64,000 bases of DNA from assembly GCA_900540255.1 (NCBI GenBank), contig UQFE01000007.1, positions 1-64,000 on the forward strand, written 5' to 3'. Of the stretch, positions 63,151 to 64,000 are shown piece after piece; positions within the stretch are counted from its first letter, which is position 1, and the number at the start of each line of letters is the position of its first letter. This DNA comes from an uncultured Clostridium sp. Lineage in GTDB: Bacteria > Bacillota > Clostridia > Clostridiales > Clostridiaceae. The translations under genes and the position numbers were made by a program. Below the pieces are notes generated by a model. It was given only the letters and a program-made list of their open reading frames with translations, did no database searches and was not told where the DNA came from.

Positions 63151-64000
63151 GAATAATTGGTGCCACTGGATATGTTGGCGTTGAATTATTAAGGCTTTTA
63201 CTTAATCATGATCAAATTACAGTTTCAGCTATTTCCTCTTCTACCTTTAAGGATGAGGAAATTAGTTCTGTATATAAAAGCTTTTTTAATAAAACAGCCT
63301 TAATATGTAAAGATAAAAGTGACGTTATTAATAGAAGTGATTTAATTTTTACTGCTCTTCCTCACGGATTAAGTGAGGAAATTGCAGAACAAGCAATAAA
63401 TAAAAATAAAAAAGTAATAGACTTAGGAGCTGATTTTAGATTAACTTCTGAATCTACTTATGAACAATGGTATGGCAAAAAATTCATTTACAAATCTCTT
63501 CATTCTAAAAGTATTTATGTATTACCTGAGTTTAATGGTAATAAAATCAAGGATTATAATATAATTGCAAATCCAGGGTGTTATCCTACAAGTATTTCAC
63601 TTGGCCTTATGCCTTTATTAAAAAATAATTTAATTCATACTAAAAATATAATTTGTGATTCAAAGTCAGGTATTACTGGTGCTGGAAGAGGTCTCTCATT
63701 AAAAACTCATTTTGCAGAAGCAAATGAAAACTTTACTGCTTACGGTGTTGGAAGCCATAGGCATACTCCAGAAATAGAACAAACATTATCTTGTATGGCA
63801 AATGAAAATGTTGAAATAACTTTTACTCCTCATTTGCTTCCTGTTAATCGCGGTATCCTATCTACAATTTACTGCGAAACTAAAGATAAACTTACCTTAA
63901 AAGAAATTCACGCTATATATATAAAACAATATGAAAATGAAGAATTTGTCCATGTACTACCTTTAGGACAAACCGCTGAAATAAAACATGTTAAATACAC
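63138..64000 (+). CDS. argC: N-acetyl-gamma-glutamyl-phosphate reductase (partial, runs off the window)
   Basis: This is the third step of arginine synthesis from glutamate. About 287 codons are visible of the usual 340 or so. The NADP fold starts [18 protein letters not shown], the catalytic Cys is Cys148 in NPGCYPT, and [13 protein letters not shown] and [12 protein letters not shown] follow. The ATG at 63138 lies within the last codons of argH in another frame and follows AAGGAG. The gene is cut by the window end, not broken. Confidence 0.95.
   Translation, partial: MFKVGIIGATGYVGVELLRLLLNHDQITVSAISSSTFKDEEISSVYKSFFNKTALICKDKSDVINRSDLIFTALPHGLSEEIAEQAINKNKKVIDLGADFRLTSESTYEQWYGKKFIYKSLHSKSIYVLPEFNGNKIKDYNIIANPGCYPTSISLGLMPLLKNNLIHTKNIICDSKSGITGAGRGLSLKTHFAEANENFTAYGVGSHRHTPEIEQTLSCMANENVEITFTPHLLPVNRGILSTIYCETKDKLTLKEIHAIYIKQYENEEFVHVLPLGQTAEIKHVKY

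Overview
The window looks like a chromosomal segment of a spore-forming Clostridium (sensu stricto / cluster I type). The evidence is very AT-rich DNA with AT-biased codons, strong GGAGG-type ribosome sites, a T-box-controlled cysteine operon, a cggR-gap-pgk-tpi-gpmI glycolytic block and the sporulation set prkA-yhbH-spoVR. No prophage, transposase, CRISPR array or rRNA operon was seen. The window opens inside or at a 54-bp perfect palindrome and ends inside argC.

Positions 1-20,400 hold a galactomannan-use locus. A large LPXTG-anchored GH26 endo-mannanase with several carbohydrate-binding modules cuts mannan at the cell surface. A lipoprotein binding protein and two permeases (no ATPase gene nearby) import the oligosaccharides. 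An intracellular GH36 alpha-galactosidase removes galactose and a GH113-type mannanase shortens the chains. A mannobiose 2-epimerase and a GH130 mannosylglucose phosphorylase then give mannose-1-phosphate and glucose, and a ROK kinase may phosphorylate the free sugar. Control genes are a GntR/UTRA repressor and a YesM/YesN two-component pair with a membrane-anchored binding-protein homologue as a likely third component.

Positions 20,500-30,800 hold the glycolytic operon behind a recognisable CggR operator, two DegV (fatty-acid-binding) proteins, trmL and a HAD phosphatase. Positions 30,900-41,200 hold cell-wall genes (VanW-like protein, GH25 muramidase, ddl), nth, a lysophosphatidate-acyltransferase-like gene, queG, and cysE/cysK behind a Cys T-box. 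A soluble MgtE-N/CBS protein follows, preceded by a 24-codon leader ORF. Positions 41,300-51,900 hold lipid genes (diacylglycerol-kinase family, pssA), a rubrerythrin operon with two unknown genes, the prkA-yhbH-spoVR operon and a RecQ helicase. Positions 51,900-64,000 hold tRNA-Leu, a PHP phosphoesterase, class II aldolase, a degenerate ThiM-like protein, serine dehydratase sdaAB-sdaAA, a uridine-kinase-like protein, a DUF421/DUF4363 pair and argGHC behind two ARG boxes.

The most unusual signals are non-coding. One family (A) is a 97-98 bp long-hairpin repeat in four copies whose arms show a compensatory base change. A second (B) is a modular family with heptad-like flanks (AAGTGGC / TAGTTAG) around one or two small hairpins; in five places it ends flush against, or supplies, the stop codon of the neighbouring gene. 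A elements sit nested in B flanks in two places, once inside the glycolytic operon. A third family (C) is a tandem array of about 120-bp units with a solitary relative 17 kb away.
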